Below, piece by piece: positions 19,461 to 28,350 of a stretch of DNA of 64,000 bases (position 1 is the stretch's first letter; each line of letters opens with the position of its first letter). This DNA comes from Candidatus Rokuibacteriota bacterium. GTDB taxonomy: Bacteria; Methylomirabilota; Methylomirabilia; Rokubacteriales; CSP1-6. The translations under genes were made by a program, and so were the position numbers. The stretch lies in assembly GCA_003220685.1 (NCBI GenBank), contig QHTE01000050.1, positions 56,620-120,619 on the forward strand, given 5' to 3'. Below the pieces are notes generated by a model. That model saw only the letters and a list, made by a program, of their open reading frames with translations. It ran no database searches and was not told where the DNA came from.

Positions 19461-20539
19461 AGTCGCGCGAGCGCTTCGTCCGCGGCTGGGAGGAAGGCTT
19501 CGCCACGGGACCGGCGCGCATGCTCGCGGTCGCCGGCGGCGGCTACCGCGGCCTCCTCGGCGCTCGCGAATGGCTCTACGGGCGCGGCGTGCTGAAGTCC
19601 CGCGCGCTGCCGTGTCGCGTGGTCTCCATCGGTAACCTGACCGTCGGCGGCACGGGCAAGACACCGGCCGTCGAGGTGGCCGTCCAGTCGCTGACGACGC
19701 TCGGTCATCGGCCGGCGGTCGTGAGCCGTGGCTACGGGCGCAGCACGCGCGGCGTCCAGATCGTCGCCGACGCGGCGTCGATCCGGCTCGACCCCGAGGA
19801 GTCGGGCGACGAGCCCTTTTTGCTCGCGCGCCGGCTGCCGGGCATCCCCGTCGTGGTGGGCTCGAACCGCCACGACGCCGCGCGTGTTGCGATCGAGCGA
19901 TTCGGCGTGACCGCGATCGTCCTCGACGACGGATTCCAGCATCGGACCCTGAAGAAGGATCTGGAGATCGTGATGGCGCGTGCGCGCCGGCCGTGGGGCA
20001 ACGGGCACCTGCTTCCGGCCGGCCCGCTCCGCGAGCCGCTCGCTGCGCTCTCGAGGGCGGACCTCGTCGTCGCCACGGGCGCCCTCGACCTCGGCGACGC
20101 GCGCGAGGTGGTGGACGCCGTGGACGAGCACGCACCGAGAGTGCCGGTCGTCACGGCCACCCTGGCGCCCGCCGAGTGCTGGGAGTCCGGCCGCATGCGC
20201 TCGGTGCGGATCACCGACCTCGCCGGAAAGCGCGTGGCGGCGTTCGCGGGGATCGCGGCGCCCGCGGCCTTCGCGGAGACCCTCCGGGGCAGCGGCGTGG
20301 TGGTGGAGGAGATGTCGGCGTTCGCCGACCACCACTGGTACTCGTCCGACGACCTCGCCCGCCTCGACGCGCGCGCCGCCGAGCTGGGGGTCGAGGCGCT
20401 CATCACGACCGAGAAGGACTGGGTCCGCCTCCGGCGGCTGCGGCTTCCGGGCCGCCCGCTCTACGTGCTGAGCATCCGGCTCGTCGTCCAGACCGGAGAG
20501 CCCGCGTGGCGTCAGGCCTTCCGGCGTGCGTGCCCGTGA
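19457..20539 (+). CDS. lpxK: Tetraacyldisaccharide 4'-kinase
   Basis: 360 residues, GTG start. A P-loop in IGNLTVGGTGKTPAVE (residue ~60) is preceded by an amphipathic N-terminal stretch. SRGYGRSTRG, GDEPFLLARR and DDGFQHRTLKKDLEIV are family blocks, the last containing the Asp and His residues expected in catalysis. Phosphorylates the 4' position of the lipid A disaccharide. In this operon it follows waaA. Its stop overlaps the waaF GTG, so lipid A and core genes appear to be one transcript. Confidence 0.95.
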   Translation: MKSRERFVRGWEEGFATGPARMLAVAGGGYRGLLGAREWLYGRGVLKSRALPCRVVSIGNLTVGGTGKTPAVEVAVQSLTTLGHRPAVVSRGYGRSTRGVQIVADAASIRLDPEESGDEPFLLARRLPGIPVVVGSNRHDAARVAIERFGVTAIVLDDGFQHRTLKKDLEIVMARARRPWGNGHLLPAGPLREPLAALSRADLVVATGALDLGDAREVVDAVDEHAPRVPVVTATLAPAECWESGRMRSVRITDLAGKRVAAFAGIAAPAAFAETLRGSGVVVEEMSAFADHHWYSSDDLARLDARAAELGVEALITTEKDWVRLRRLRLPGRPLYVLSIRLVVQTGEPAWRQAFRRACP

Positions 20540-21528
20540 AGATCGCCGTCCGCCTGCCGAACTGGCTCGGCGACACGGTGATGGCCGTGCCGGCGCTCAG
20601 CGCGCTGCGCCAGACGTTTCCCGACGCGCAGGTGCTGCTCGCCGGCCCCTGGGTCGCCCTCCTCGCGGGGCAGGGGCTCGGCGATGTGCTCGTGGCGTAT
20701 CCGCGCGCGTGGAGCGCGAGGCTCCGCGCCGCCGACACGGTCCGGAGCTTCGCGGGTGACACCGTGGTGCTGTTCCCGAACTCGTTCGAGGCGGCGGCGA
20801 CTGCGATGTACTGGCGCGGCCGGCGTCGCATCGGCTTCGCCGGCGACGGTCGGCGCTGGCTCCTCACCGATGCGCCGCCGCTGCCGGAGCCTCGACTGCA
20901 TCAAGTGGACGAATACCTGCGCCTCGTCGGCGTCCTCGGAGCGCTCGCGACCGTGCGCGAGCCGCGCCTGACGCCGCCCGAGCCGTACGGCGATGGTCGG
21001 CAGCGCGCCCGCGATCTCCTGCTCCAGAACGGCGCGCCGGAAGGAAAGCCGATGGTCGGCGTGCATCTCGGCGCGGCCCACGGGCCCGCGAAGGTCTGGG
21101 TCCGTGAACGGATCGTCGAGTTCTGCCGGCTCGGGCCCTCGCTCGGCGTGATCCCCGTGCTGCTCGGGGCGCCGTCGGACGAGCCGGCGGCCGCGGCGGT
21201 GGTACAGGAGGCTCCGACGGTGAGTCTCGTCGGGCGAGACAGTCCCGATCTCCTCCCGTCGGTGCTCGCGGAGATGGCCGTGCTGGTGTGCGGCGACACG
21301 GGCGTCGCGCACCTGGCCGCCGCGCTCGGCACCCCGGTCGTCACGCTGTTCGGGCCGACCGATCCAGCGCTGAGCGCGCCGCGCGGCCGGGTGGCCGTCG
21401 TGCGCCACGCCGTACCGTGCGCGCCGTGCTTCTATCGCGCGTGTCCAATCGATCACCCGTGCATGCGGGGGATCTCGGCCGCCGAGGTGGGCGAGCGCGT
21501 CGCGGCGCTCCTGGCAGGCGACTCGTGA
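20536..21528 (+). CDS. waaF: LPS heptosyltransferase II (GT9)
   Basis: 330 residues. Starts KIAVRLPNWLGDTVMAVPAL, the WaaF-type N-terminus. The C-terminal half has [26 protein letters not shown], and CAPCFYRACPIDHPCM is the Cys-rich tail typical of this subgroup. Transfers the second L,D-heptose to the inner core from ADP-heptose. The ADP-heptose pathway genes lie about 5 kb downstream. Cytoplasmic, membrane-associated by family. Confidence 0.92.
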   Translation: MKIAVRLPNWLGDTVMAVPALSALRQTFPDAQVLLAGPWVALLAGQGLGDVLVAYPRAWSARLRAADTVRSFAGDTVVLFPNSFEAAATAMYWRGRRRIGFAGDGRRWLLTDAPPLPEPRLHQVDEYLRLVGVLGALATVREPRLTPPEPYGDGRQRARDLLLQNGAPEGKPMVGVHLGAAHGPAKVWVRERIVEFCRLGPSLGVIPVLLGAPSDEPAAAAVVQEAPTVSLVGRDSPDLLPSVLAEMAVLVCGDTGVAHLAAALGTPVVTLFGPTDPALSAPRGRVAVVRHAVPCAPCFYRACPIDHPCMRGISAAEVGERVAALLAGDS

Positions 21529-22646
21529 CCGCGGCGCTGACCGTCCTTCACCTGGCCGCTAATCGCTGGTGGACCGGCAGCGCCGATCCGATCATCCACC
21601 TGGTCGCCGGTCTTCGCGCGCGCGGCCACCGCGTCTTGCTGGGGGTCATCCCGGGCGACCGGTTCGAGGCCAAGGCGAAGCAGGCGGGGCTCGAGCTGGT
21701 CGAGGGGCTCCACATGGACGCGCGCCGAGGACCGCGCGCGCTCGCGAGCGACGTGCTGCGGCTGCGGGCGCTGATTCGCGACGAGAGCGTCGACGTCGTG
21801 CACACGCATCACTCGCACGATCACTGGCTCGCCGTGCTCACCCGACCCAAGCGGGCGCAGGGGGGCCGGCCGCCGGTCGTGCGGACCTTCCACAATCTGC
21901 GATCGGTCCGGCGCGACCGGCTCGGCTCCACCCTCTATCGCCGCACCGCCGCGGTGTTCGCGGTGTCCCGGGTGATCGAGTCGCGATGCCGCGAGATCGG
22001 CATTCCGCCCGAGCGGATCTTCTGGATTCCGGGCGCGGTCGACCTGACGCGGTTCACCGCGAACGCCGACGGCACGCCGATCCGCGAGGAGTTCAAGCTC
22101 GGCGATGCGCCGGTCGTCGCGTCGGTCGCGCGGCTGGCGACCAATCGCGGCCACGAGCTCCTGCTCTCCGGCTTCCGGCTGCTGGTCAGCACGATGCCGC
22201 GCGCGCGCCTGCTGCTCATCGGAAAAGGGGAGACGCGGACGCGGCTCGAGCAGCTCGTGGGCGAGCTCGGGCTCGGCGGGCACGTGATCTTCACGGGCTA
22301 TCGCGACGCCGACCTCCCCGCGGTCCTCGCCGCCGCCGACTGCTTCGCGCTGATGGCCGCGGGCTCGGACGAATCGTGCCGCGCGGCGCTCGAGGCGATG
22401 GCGGCCGCGCGGCCCGTCATCGCCCGGCATGTCGGCGCGCTGCCGGAGACGGTGGTCCACGGCGAGACCGGACTTCTGATCGACGACGATCGGCCGGAGA
22501 GCATCGCGCGCGCGCTGGAGACCATCCTGGGCGATCCGGGGCGCGGCCGCGCGATGGGCAGCGCGGGCCGGGCCAGCGCCGAGGAGCGGTTCAGCGCGGA
22601 GCGCTCGGTGGAGACGGTCGAGCGCGTCTATCAGGGCATCTGGTGA
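21525..22646 (+). CDS. Glycosyltransferase family 4 protein
   Basis: 373 residues from GTG 21525, overlapping the waaF stop. Standard GT-B layout: an N-terminal acceptor domain with DVVHTHHSHDHW near residue 85, a linker at IPGAVDLTRF, then the donor domain with ARLATNRGHELLL. The usual E-x7-E is degenerate in SDESCRAALEAMAAARPVIA near residue 285. The sugar and linkage cannot be assigned. It is the first of three consecutive GT4 genes in one overlapping run, so probably acts in core or O-chain assembly. Confidence 0.85.
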   Translation: MTAALTVLHLAANRWWTGSADPIIHLVAGLRARGHRVLLGVIPGDRFEAKAKQAGLELVEGLHMDARRGPRALASDVLRLRALIRDESVDVVHTHHSHDHWLAVLTRPKRAQGGRPPVVRTFHNLRSVRRDRLGSTLYRRTAAVFAVSRVIESRCREIGIPPERIFWIPGAVDLTRFTANADGTPIREEFKLGDAPVVASVARLATNRGHELLLSGFRLLVSTMPRARLLLIGKGETRTRLEQLVGELGLGGHVIFTGYRDADLPAVLAAADCFALMAAGSDESCRAALEAMAAARPVIARHVGALPETVVHGETGLLIDDDRPESIARALETILGDPGRGRAMGSAGRASAEERFSAERSVETVERVYQGIW

Positions 22647-23767
22647 AGATCCTCCAGCTGATGTCCTGTCGCGGATGGTCGTCCGACGCCTACTGGGCGG
22701 CCCGGATGACGCGCGAGCTCGCGCGCCGCGGCCACGTGGTGACCCTCGGCTGCCGCGCGGGGACCGAGGTGCCGGTGATCGATCGCGCCCGGCGCGAGGG
22801 TGTCGAGCGGTTGACCACCTTGTCGCTGGCCGGGGGAGCGCGCCCCGTCGCCGACGGGCGCGATCTTCGCCGGCTGCGGGCGCTGATGGTCGGCGTCGAC
22901 GTGGTGCACGTCCATCGCGGCAAGGAGCACTGGCTGGCCGCCGTCGCGAACCGTCTGATCGCCACGCCGCGGCCCATCGTGCGGACGCGCCACATCGCGC
23001 AGGCGGTGAGGCCACACGCCGCGAACCGCTGGCTCTACCGGCGCGGCACGGCGTTCGTCGTGACGGTGACCGACGCTATCCGTCGCCAGTACGTCGCCGC
23101 GGGCCTCGTCGATCCGGAGCGCGTCGCCGCGCTGCCGGGCGGCGCCGACACCGAGCGCTACCGCCCACGGCCGCGCGATCCCGAGACGCACCGGCACCTG
23201 GGCGGCCACCCGGATCGTCCGCTCATCGGGATGATCGCGGGCCTGCGCGTCATGAAGGGCCACGAGATCGTCGTCGAAGCCGCCGCGCGGCTGGCCGCCC
23301 GCGGCGCGCGGCCGCACTTCGTCTTCATCGGGCGCGGGCCCATGGAGCGCGCCGTGCGCGACGCGATCGAGCGCGCCGGCCTCGGTGCCCACTTCACGCT
23401 CGCCGGATTCGTGGACGACCTGCCGGCGGCGCTCGCCGCGCTCGACGTCGTCCTCTACACGCCGCTCGAGTCCGACGGGATGTCGCGGGTGATCTTCGAG
23501 TACCTCGCGGCCGGACGGCCGCTGATCGCGGCGCGGGTCGGCGTCGTGCCCGAGGTGCTCACCGACGGCGAGCACGCGGCGCTGGTACCGGCCGGCGACG
23601 CCCAGGCCCTCGCCCAGGCGCTGGAGCGGCTCGTGGGCGATCCGGCGGCGGCGTCCCGGCTGGGCGAGGGCGGACGCCGGCTCGTCGACGCGCGGTACTC
23701 CGGAGCCCGCGTCGCGGCCGCGCTCGAAGCGCGCTACGCGAGCCTCGTGACCGCCGGGGCCGCGTGA
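22643..23767 (+). CDS. Glycosyltransferase family 4 protein
   Basis: 374 residues from GTG 22643, overlapping the preceding GT. N-terminal segment VKILQLMSCRGWSSDAYWAA; acceptor domain with DVVHVHRGKEHWL; donor domain with AGLRVMKGHEIVVEAA. A C-terminal ESDGMSRVIFEYLAAGRPLIA carries the conserved Glu pair region. It resembles the upstream GT in layout (the HxHRGKEHW and HTHHSHDHW blocks correspond), suggesting an old duplication. Donor and acceptor are unknown. Confidence 0.85.
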   Translation: MKILQLMSCRGWSSDAYWAARMTRELARRGHVVTLGCRAGTEVPVIDRARREGVERLTTLSLAGGARPVADGRDLRRLRALMVGVDVVHVHRGKEHWLAAVANRLIATPRPIVRTRHIAQAVRPHAANRWLYRRGTAFVVTVTDAIRRQYVAAGLVDPERVAALPGGADTERYRPRPRDPETHRHLGGHPDRPLIGMIAGLRVMKGHEIVVEAAARLAARGARPHFVFIGRGPMERAVRDAIERAGLGAHFTLAGFVDDLPAALAALDVVLYTPLESDGMSRVIFEYLAAGRPLIAARVGVVPEVLTDGEHAALVPAGDAQALAQALERLVGDPAAASRLGEGGRRLVDARYSGARVAAALEARYASLVTAGAA

Positions 23768-24927
23768 AGGTCTCGGTCCTCGCTGCCGACCTGTCGGACA
23801 ACGCGACAGGCCGCGCGGACCTGCTCGCCCGTCTCTTGTCCACGCGCTACGAGGTCGAGGTGATCGGGCCCCGCTTCGGCACCGAGGTCTGGATGCCCGC
23901 GCGCGGCGGGGCGATCGCGCAGCGCAGCGTGAGAGCCGGCCGCTATCCCGGGTTCGCGCGCCGCATTCCGGCGCTGCTCGAGCTCGTCGACGGCGACGTG
24001 CTCGTCGCATCCAAGCCGCGCCCGACGAGCTTCGGCCTCGGGCTCCTCGCCCGAGCTCGGCGCCGGCGGCCTCTGGTGCTCGACATCGATGACTGGGAGG
24101 TCGGCTTCTTCGCCCGATCCGGCGTGTGGGGAGGCATCGGGCGCGCGCTCAACTTCGCCAACCCGAACGGGCTTCCGTGGACCTGGCTGGCCGAGAAGCT
24201 CGTCCCCCGCGCGGACGCGGTCACGGTGGCCTCGCGCTTCCTGGAGCGCCGCTTCGGCGGAACGCTCCTGCCGCACGTGCGCGACACCGACGCCTGGGAT
24301 CCCGCCCGGTACGATCGCGCCGCTGCGCGCGCGCGGCTGGGAGCGGGCGACAGCAAGGTCGTCATGTTTCTCGGTACGCCGCGCGGCCACAAGGGAGTCG
24401 ACGACCTGGTCGAAGCGGTCGGTGCGCTCGGGCCCGGCGTCGTCCTTACGCTCGTCGGCGTCGACTCGGCCAGGAGCGGTGCGCCGCGGTGGGCGGCGCG
24501 CTCGCACGTGCGGATGATCGGCGAGATCCCGTTCGACGACGTGCCGCACTATCTCGTCGCCGCCGATCTCGTCGCCGTGCCCCAGCGCGCGACCAGCGAC
24601 ACGGTCGGGCAGGTGCCAGCAAAGCTCTTCGACGCGATGGCGCTCGGGCGCCCCATCGTCTCGACGTCGGTCTCGATGATTCCCGAGATCCTGGAGGGCT
24701 GCGGCGTCGTGGTCGCGCCCGGCGACGTGTTCGCGCTCGCCGCCGCCATCAGGCGCCTGCTCGACCACCCGGACGAAGCCGCGGCGCTCGGCCGCCGCGC
24801 GCGCGAGCGCTGCGAAGCCCGCTACAGCTTCCGCGTCGCCCGCGCCACCCTGTTCCCGCTGCTCGACAAGCTGACCCGGGCCGACGCAACGAACTCCAGC
24901 CGGGGCTCGTCGGCGACGACGCGATGA
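23764..24927 (+). CDS. Glycosyltransferase family 4 protein
   Basis: 387 residues from GTG 23764. The N-terminal domain has LAADLSDNATGRADLLARLL, then DIDDWEVGF near residue 104; the donor domain has FLGTPRGHKGVDDLVEA and GQVPAKLFDAMALGRPIV. The last ~15 residues (ATNSSRGSSATTR) are encoded by the first, degenerate copy of the tandem repeat that fills the gap downstream, so the natural C-terminus may have been altered by the repeat. Role in LPS sugar assembly is inferred from context. Confidence 0.85.
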   Translation: MKVSVLAADLSDNATGRADLLARLLSTRYEVEVIGPRFGTEVWMPARGGAIAQRSVRAGRYPGFARRIPALLELVDGDVLVASKPRPTSFGLGLLARARRRRPLVLDIDDWEVGFFARSGVWGGIGRALNFANPNGLPWTWLAEKLVPRADAVTVASRFLERRFGGTLLPHVRDTDAWDPARYDRAAARARLGAGDSKVVMFLGTPRGHKGVDDLVEAVGALGPGVVLTLVGVDSARSGAPRWAARSHVRMIGEIPFDDVPHYLVAADLVAVPQRATSDTVGQVPAKLFDAMALGRPIVSTSVSMIPEILEGCGVVVAPGDVFALAAAIRRLLDHPDEAAALGRRARERCEARYSFRVARATLFPLLDKLTRADATNSSRGSSATTR

Positions 24928-25168
24928 CATCACCGTACGGAGCCGGGTCGCGCCTAGCTCAGCCCACGGTGGCATCGGACAAACCAATGAACGCCAACCG
25001 GGGCTCGCGGACCGCGCCGCAATGAACATCACCGTGCGGAGCCGGCTGGCGTCAATCTCAGCCCACCCTCGGTCCAAGCCGGCCTCACGGACCCCGCGAC
25101 AACGGAGCCGGCTGGGGTCAATCTCAGCCCACCCTCGGTCCAAGCCGGCCTCACGGACCCCGCTACAA
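24896..25168 (+). repeat. Tandem 66-bp repeat array with degenerate upstream copies
   Basis: Two adjacent 66-bp units, 25037-25102 and 25103-25168, differ at only two positions. Each begins CGGAGCCGGCTGG and ends CACGGACCCCGC(G/T)ACAA. Upstream, 24938-25036 holds a degenerate, expanded copy with the same landmarks (CGGAGCC, CTCAGCCCAC, GCTCGCGGACC, CAATGA). A more decayed trace starts at 24896 inside the end of the preceding gene. The last base of unit 2 is the A of the next gene's ATG. The array fills the whole 240-base gap. A related copy precedes mutL. Confidence 0.9.
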
Positions 25169-26277
25169 TGAAGCTCCTGATCATCGCGCGCCCGTTCGTC
25201 TTCCACGGGGGCGTCGAGCGCGCGACGGCGGGCCTGGTCGGGGCGCTCGTCGAGCACGGGTACGACGTCCACCACTTGAGCCCGCGCGGCCAGGCGCCGA
25301 TGCGCGGCGTGACCCTCCACCCGTTGACCTTGCCGCCGCTGCCGCCGGCGGCGCGCGTGCTGGCGCTCGCCGCCAGCGCGCGGCGGGCGGTCGCGGGCAC
25401 CAGCTGGGACGTGGTGCAGAGCCACGAGCGCACACTCTGTCAGCACGTGTACCGCGCAGGCGAGGGGTGCCATCGGGCCTACCTCGCGAGCGACGCCAGG
25501 CCGCGGGCCCGCGGCCTCTATCACCGGATCGTGCTGGCGCTCGAGCGCCGGGTCTTCGCGCGCACGCCGCGCGTCGTCGCGATCGCCGAGGTCGGGCGGC
25601 GCGAGATCGCGGCGCTCTACGGCGTGGCGCCGAGCCGGCTGTCCGTGGTCTACAACGGCGTCGACCTCGAGCGTTTTCATCCGCGCAATCGCGCGCGAGC
25701 GCGCGGGCCCGCGCGGAGCGAGGCCGGCATTCCGTCGGGCGCGTTCACCGCGCTATTCGTGGGCAGCGGCTTTGCGCGCAAGGGGCTCGCGACTGCCATC
25801 GAGGGGTTCGCGGCGTTCGCGGATCGGCAGAGCCGGCTGGTCGTGCTCGGCAAGGGCGACCCGAGTGAGTACCGCGCTCTCGCCTCGCGGCTCGCCGTCG
25901 GCGAGCGCGTCGTATGGCTCGGCGCGCGCGACGATCCCGAGCGCTGGTACGCGGCTGCCGACATCGTTGTGCTGCCGAGCCGGTACGAGCCGTTCGGCAA
26001 CGTCCACCTGGAGGCGCTCGCGGCGGGACTGCCCGTCGTGGCGAGCGCCCGCGCCGGCGGCGCCGAGGTGATCGCCGACGGGATCAACGGGTCGATCGTG
26101 AAGCCGACCGACGCGCGTGCGCTGGCCGGGGCACTCGACCGATTTCGCGAGCGGCCGTCGGCCGACGTCACAGAGGCGGCGCGGCGGTCGGCCGAGCCCT
26201 ACACGTACGCGGCCCAGGTCGACGGGTTCGCCCAGATCTATAGCGGTGTTACGCACGCAAGATGCGATTTTCCTTGA
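25168..26277 (+). CDS. Glycosyltransferase family 4 protein, WaaG-like
   Basis: 369 residues. Starts MKLLIIARPFVFHGGVERAT; has SHERTLCQHVYRAGEGCH near residue 89, a block seen in WaaG-like LPS core glucosyltransferases, then a GT4 donor domain with FVGSGFARKGLATAI and SRYEPFGNVHLEALAAGLPVV. The start codon lies at the junction of the upstream 66-bp repeat, overlapping a TACAAT hexamer, and lacks a Shine-Dalgarno. Likely acts on the LPS core; exact sugar unknown. Confidence 0.86.
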   Translation: MKLLIIARPFVFHGGVERATAGLVGALVEHGYDVHHLSPRGQAPMRGVTLHPLTLPPLPPAARVLALAASARRAVAGTSWDVVQSHERTLCQHVYRAGEGCHRAYLASDARPRARGLYHRIVLALERRVFARTPRVVAIAEVGRREIAALYGVAPSRLSVVYNGVDLERFHPRNRARARGPARSEAGIPSGAFTALFVGSGFARKGLATAIEGFAAFADRQSRLVVLGKGDPSEYRALASRLAVGERVVWLGARDDPERWYAAADIVVLPSRYEPFGNVHLEALAAGLPVVASARAGGAEVIADGINGSIVKPTDARALAGALDRFRERPSADVTEAARRSAEPYTYAAQVDGFAQIYSGVTHARCDFP

Positions 26278-26303
26278 GAAATCCGGCCCAACTAGCTTAG
26301 ACT
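26274..26303 (+). promoter_or_regulatory. Candidate sigma-70-type promoter for gmhB, possibly leaderless
   Basis: TTGAGA (26274-26279), an 18-base spacer, then TAGACT (26298-26303). The GTG start of gmhB begins 7 bases after the -10, where transcription would be expected to initiate, and there is no Shine-Dalgarno. The -35 overlaps the end of the preceding glycosyltransferase gene. Confidence 0.5.
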
Positions 26304-26310
26304 TTCGAAC

Positions 26311-26892
26311 GTGGCTCCCAGGCCCGCGGTCTTCATGGATCGTGACGGGACGCTCACCGAGGAAGTGGGGTACGTCAACCATCCAGGCCGACTCCGGCTC
26401 CTCCCGCGGTCGGCGGCGGCGGTGCGCCGTCTCAACACCGCCGGCATCGCTGTCGTCGTCGTCACGAATCAGGCGGGGATCGCGCGCGGCTACTTCTCGC
26501 CCGACGTCCTCGCCGCCGTGAACGACGCGATGGTGGCTCAGCTCAAGGACGCGGGCGCGCACCTGGACGGCGTCTACGTGTGCCCGCATCATCCGACCGA
26601 GGGCGAGCCGCCGTATCGCATGGTGTGTGATTGCCGCAAGCCCAAGCCCGGCCTCTTGCTTCGCGCGAGCGCCGATCTGGGACTCGACCTCGGACGCTCG
26701 ACGCTCGTCGGCGACAAGGGCTCCGATCTCGTCGCCGCTCGCGCGGTGCGCGCGCGCACGGTCCTCGTGCTGACCGGCTACGGTCTCGGCGAGTGGGAGT
26801 ACCGGCGAAGCGCGTTGCCGGTGCAGCCGGACCACGTGGCCGACGATCTGCTCGCCGCGGCCGACTGGGTGATCGAGGGGCTCTCGCGATGA
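26311..26892 (+). CDS. gmhB: D-glycero-beta-D-manno-heptose 1,7-bisphosphate 7-phosphatase
   Basis: 193 residues, GTG start. HAD-superfamily motif I FMDRDGTLTEE at residue ~8, motif II VTNQAGIARG, and a Cys-rich loop (CPHHPTEGEPPYRMVCDCRKP) that binds zinc in GmhB. Motif III/IV follows as KPKPGLL and VGDKGSDLVAA. Removes the 7-phosphate in ADP-heptose synthesis. It is directly followed by rfaE1 (4-base overlap) and rfaE2, so this segment encodes three successive steps. gmhA and hldD are not in the window. Confidence 0.93.
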   Translation: MAPRPAVFMDRDGTLTEEVGYVNHPGRLRLLPRSAAAVRRLNTAGIAVVVVTNQAGIARGYFSPDVLAAVNDAMVAQLKDAGAHLDGVYVCPHHPTEGEPPYRMVCDCRKPKPGLLLRASADLGLDLGRSTLVGDKGSDLVAARAVRARTVLVLTGYGLGEWEYRRSALPVQPDHVADDLLAAADWVIEGLSR

Positions 26893-27896
26893 ACACGGCC
26901 GAGAAGGCCATGCGTGCCGCCATCGATGCCTTCCCCCGGCGCGACGTCGTGGTCGTCGGCGACCTGATCCTCGACGAGTATCTCTTCGGCAAGCCGGCCC
27001 GAATCTCGCGAGAAGCTCCCGTGCTCATCCTGCGCTTCGCCGAGCGGCAGGTGTTCCTCGGCGGCGCTGCGAACGCTGCGCACAACGCCCACGCGCTCGG
27101 CGCGCGGGTCACGCCGATCGGCGCGATCGGACCAGACGGCGCGGGCGACGAGCTCGTGGCGCTCTTCCGCGCCGCCGGAATCGCCACCGACGGGATCGTG
27201 ACCGAGACCGATCGCGCCACCCCGGTCAAGACGCGGATCATGGCGGGCGGCTACCAGGCGACGCGCCAGCAAGTGGTGCGCCTGGACCGCGAGCCGGCGG
27301 GCGAGCCGCAGCCCACGACCGAGGACGCGCTGCTAGAGCGGCTCAGCGCGCTCGGCGCGCGCGCCCACGCAATCGTGATCTCCGACTACGGGTACGGCAC
27401 CGTCACGCCGCGGATCTTCGAGCAGGTGAAGACGATCGCGCGGCGGGTCGGCGCGGTCGTCAGCGTGGACAGCCGCTACCAGATGCCACGGTTCACCGGC
27501 GTCACGGCCGCCACGCCCAACGAGGCCGAGCTCGAGCAGCTCGCCGGCGTGCCCGCCGACGACGAGCGGACGGTCGAGAAGGCCGGCCGCCAGGTGCTCG
27601 AGCGACTCGACGCGCGCTTGCTCCTCGTCACGCGCGGCAGCCGGGGCATGGCCCTGCTCGAGCGCGACGGGGCGACGACGTTCATCCCGATCCACGGCAC
27701 CGACGAGATCGCCGACGTCACCGGCGCGGGCGACACGGTGATCAGCACGTTCACCCTGGCCCTGGCGAGCGGGGCGACCCCGCTGCAGGCGGCGACCCTG
27801 GCCAACGTCGCGGGCGGCGTCGTCGTCATGAAGCGCGGCACCGCGACCGTCGCGCCGTCGGAGCTCAGGCAGGCGATCTCGCCGCATGACTCTTGA
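26889..27896 (+). CDS. rfaE1: D-glycero-beta-D-manno-heptose-7-phosphate kinase
   Basis: 335 residues, PfkB/ribokinase fold: [13 protein letters not shown] near residue 22, [15 protein letters not shown] near 60, and the anion hole and catalytic Asp in [13 protein letters not shown] near 278. This is the N-terminal (HldE1) activity, encoded separately from the cytidylyltransferase-type domain, unlike the fused E. coli hldE. The downstream rfaE2 overlaps by 11 bases, keeping the two activities coupled. Confidence 0.93.
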   Translation: MNTAEKAMRAAIDAFPRRDVVVVGDLILDEYLFGKPARISREAPVLILRFAERQVFLGGAANAAHNAHALGARVTPIGAIGPDGAGDELVALFRAAGIATDGIVTETDRATPVKTRIMAGGYQATRQQVVRLDREPAGEPQPTTEDALLERLSALGARAHAIVISDYGYGTVTPRIFEQVKTIARRVGAVVSVDSRYQMPRFTGVTAATPNEAELEQLAGVPADDERTVEKAGRQVLERLDARLLLVTRGSRGMALLERDGATTFIPIHGTDEIADVTGAGDTVISTFTLALASGATPLQAATLANVAGGVVVMKRGTATVAPSELRQAISPHDS

Positions 27897-28350
27897 CGAG
27901 GCCGTCGCGCTGGCCGATCGGCTCCGGGCCGAGCGAAAGCGCATCGTGCTGGCGAACGGCTGCTTCGATCTCCTCCACGTGGGCCACGTCCGCTACCTGC
28001 GCGCCGCCCGCGGGCTCGGCGACGTCCTCTTCGTGGGGATCAACTCGGACGCGGCGGTGGCGCGGCTCAAGGGCGAGGGGCGGCCGCTGATGCCGGCAGC
28101 CGAGCGCGCCGAGATTTTGTTGTCGCTCCGGGAGGTCGACCACGTCGTCGTCTTCGAGGAGGACACCGCCGACCGGCTGATCGCGTCCCTGCGGCCCGAC
28201 GTGCACGCGAAGGGCATGGACTACCGGCCCGGCACGGTGCCGGAAGAAGCGACCGTGCGATCGATCGGCGGGCGCGTCGCATTCGTGGGCGACCCCAAGG
28301 ACCACTCGACCCGCGACCTGATCGGGCGGATCGTCGAGCGGTTTCGATGA
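27886..28350 (+). CDS. rfaE2: D-glycero-beta-D-manno-heptose 1-phosphate adenylyltransferase
   Basis: 154 residues, nucleotidyltransferase fold with [19 protein letters not shown] (the HxGH nucleotide-binding motif), INSDAAV, and a C-terminal region with the family's ISTS-like position written as [11 protein letters not shown]. Makes ADP-heptose from heptose 1-phosphate. Overlaps rfaE1 upstream and waaC downstream by short overlaps, consistent with translation from one mRNA. Confidence 0.93.
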   Translation: MTLDEAVALADRLRAERKRIVLANGCFDLLHVGHVRYLRAARGLGDVLFVGINSDAAVARLKGEGRPLMPAAERAEILLSLREVDHVVVFEEDTADRLIASLRPDVHAKGMDYRPGTVPEEATVRSIGGRVAFVGDPKDHSTRDLIGRIVERFR

